Source: an uncultured Ruminococcus sp.
GTDB lineage: Bacteria; Bacillota; Clostridia; Oscillospirales; Acutalibacteraceae
NCBI GenBank assembly: GCA_902783815.1
Contig: CACZSM010000048.1
Location: forward strand, 1 to 7,516
Direction of reading: 5' to 3'
Length of the DNA stretch: 7,516 bases
A program made the translations under genes and the position numbers. Below the pieces are notes generated by a model. That model saw only the letters and a program-made list of their open reading frames with translations. It was not told the origin of the DNA and made no database searches. Shown here one piece after another: positions 7,082-7,516 of this stretch; position 1 is the first letter of the stretch, and each line of letters begins with the position of its first letter.

Positions 7082-7147
7082 ATGAGATATTTATTATTTT
7101 TATAAAATAAGCAACTAACCAGAAGTATTAAATGTTAAATATAGCTA

Positions 7148-7260
7148 TAAATAAGCTAATTGTGAACATAATACCTCTATTATATAACCTATATAACTTA
7201 ACAAAAGAAAATAACATGACTTACAGGCGCTAATGAATTGAGTGCGAAGTTAAAATATCA
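7148..7260. repeat. Diverged direct repeat, copy A
   Basis: It opens with TAAATAAGCTAATTGTGAAC (7148-7167), identical to the start of copy B. It then shares an A+T-rich middle ending in ATATAACTTA, an AGGCGCT block (7225-7231) and an AATTGA...GAAG tail with B. Offsets between shared blocks are 116 and 121 bases, so a few indels separate the copies. No coding potential is visible. Confidence 0.7.
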
Positions 7261-7263
7261 TAG

Positions 7264-7380
7264 TAAATAAGCTAATTGTGAACCTTATATCTCTGCTATA
7301 TATGCTATATTATATATAACTTACACAAATAAAAAATATAATTATAGGCGCTCCTAAATTGACCGTAGAAAGTGGCAATA
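7264..7380. repeat. Diverged direct repeat, copy B
   Basis: This is the second copy of the unit described at 7148-7260. It begins with the same 20-mer (7264-7283) and has the AGGCGCT block at 7346-7352, followed by AAATTGACC and GAAAGT. It directly abuts the cluster of mini-hairpins to its right. Confidence 0.7.
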
Positions 7381-7391
7381 GTAACTCACTG

Positions 7392-7443
7392 GGCGGCGAA
7401 GCCGCCATCGCACCGCGAAGCGGCATTGTCAGCTTTGCTGACA
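7392..7443. repeat. Cluster of three short palindromes (REP-like mini-hairpins)
   Basis: Three hairpins with 3-nt loops lie side by side: GGCGGC-GAA-GCCGCC (7392-7406), CCGC-GAA-GCGG (7413-7423) and TGTCAGC-TTT-GCTGACA (7427-7443). The first two contain GCGAAGC, known as an exceptionally stable DNA mini-hairpin. The block is a G+C-rich island in A+T-rich non-coding DNA and resembles dispersed extragenic palindromic repeats. No U-tract follows, so it is not a typical terminator. Confidence 0.75.
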
Positions 7444-7516
7444 TGGAGAAATTACCTTACACTTTAACAGATATGTATGTCAATAGCTATATTTGAGTTC
7501 CAGAAGCTGCGTTGGA

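Larger units (their letters stand above)
7011..7516. other. Non-coding, repeat-rich region
   Basis: After the putP terminator there are about 500 bases with no open frame, ribosome site or RNA gene that I can support. The region is A+T-rich apart from the hairpin cluster and consists largely of the repeats listed separately. The last 70 bases show nothing recognisable; an 11-codon minus-strand frame (7516-7481) could be the tail of an outside gene, but that is too short to claim. Confidence 0.75.

Noticed and set aside
7148..7283. CRISPR array, suggested by the repeated 20-mer
   Set aside because: There are only two copies, similarity continues through the would-be spacer and no cas gene is near.
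7451..7480. TTGACA on the minus strand at the right end as a -35 element
   Set aside because: No acceptable -10 lies 16-18 bp downstream; the best hexamer (TAAGGT) matches only three of six bases and no gene follows.

Overview
The window looks like chromosomal DNA of a low-to-moderate GC Gram-positive bacterium. The FtsX form, strong GGAGG-type ribosome sites, TTG/ATG starts, a SpoIIE/RsbW-type module and very A+T-rich spacers all fit Firmicutes. A Ruminococcus-like member of the Oscillospiraceae is my best guess, from general resemblance only; no database was searched.

Layout. Positions 1-5094 hold one tight minus-strand gene cluster, read from right to left. It starts with a 1086-residue membrane sensor: an extracellular double beta-propeller, a Y_Y_Y-type domain, one transmembrane helix and a cytoplasmic SpoIIE/RsbU-type PP2C phosphatase. 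Next comes a small RsbW/SpoIIAB-like ATP-binding protein, then ftsE, then ftsX, which runs off the left edge. Spacers are 29 bp or less and ftsE/ftsX overlap by ATGA, so co-transcription is likely. Positions 5095-5421 are an A+T-rich divergent intergenic region with a candidate promoter for each direction and a perfect inverted repeat over the sensor operon's candidate -10. Positions 5422-6921 carry a plus-strand PutP-type sodium/proline symporter gene, closed by a strong intrinsic terminator (6970-7010). Positions 7011-7516 hold no gene that I can support. They contain a 7-nt tandem repeat, a diverged direct repeat of about 115 bp and three short hairpins in a row, two of them with the GCGAAGC mini-hairpin core.

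How the genes may work together. Propeller/Y_Y_Y receptors sense extracellular ligands, and SpoIIE-type phosphatases and RsbW-type kinases normally act in opposition on a STAS-domain protein in partner switching. FtsEX is an ABC-type complex that activates peptidoglycan hydrolases at the division site or sidewall. The cluster therefore suggests an extracellular cue feeding a partner-switching module that is co-expressed with the cell-wall hydrolysis switch. No STAS protein or sigma factor is encoded in the window, so the regulatory target is unknown. This sensor-phosphatase/RsbW/ftsEX arrangement is the most interesting thing here.
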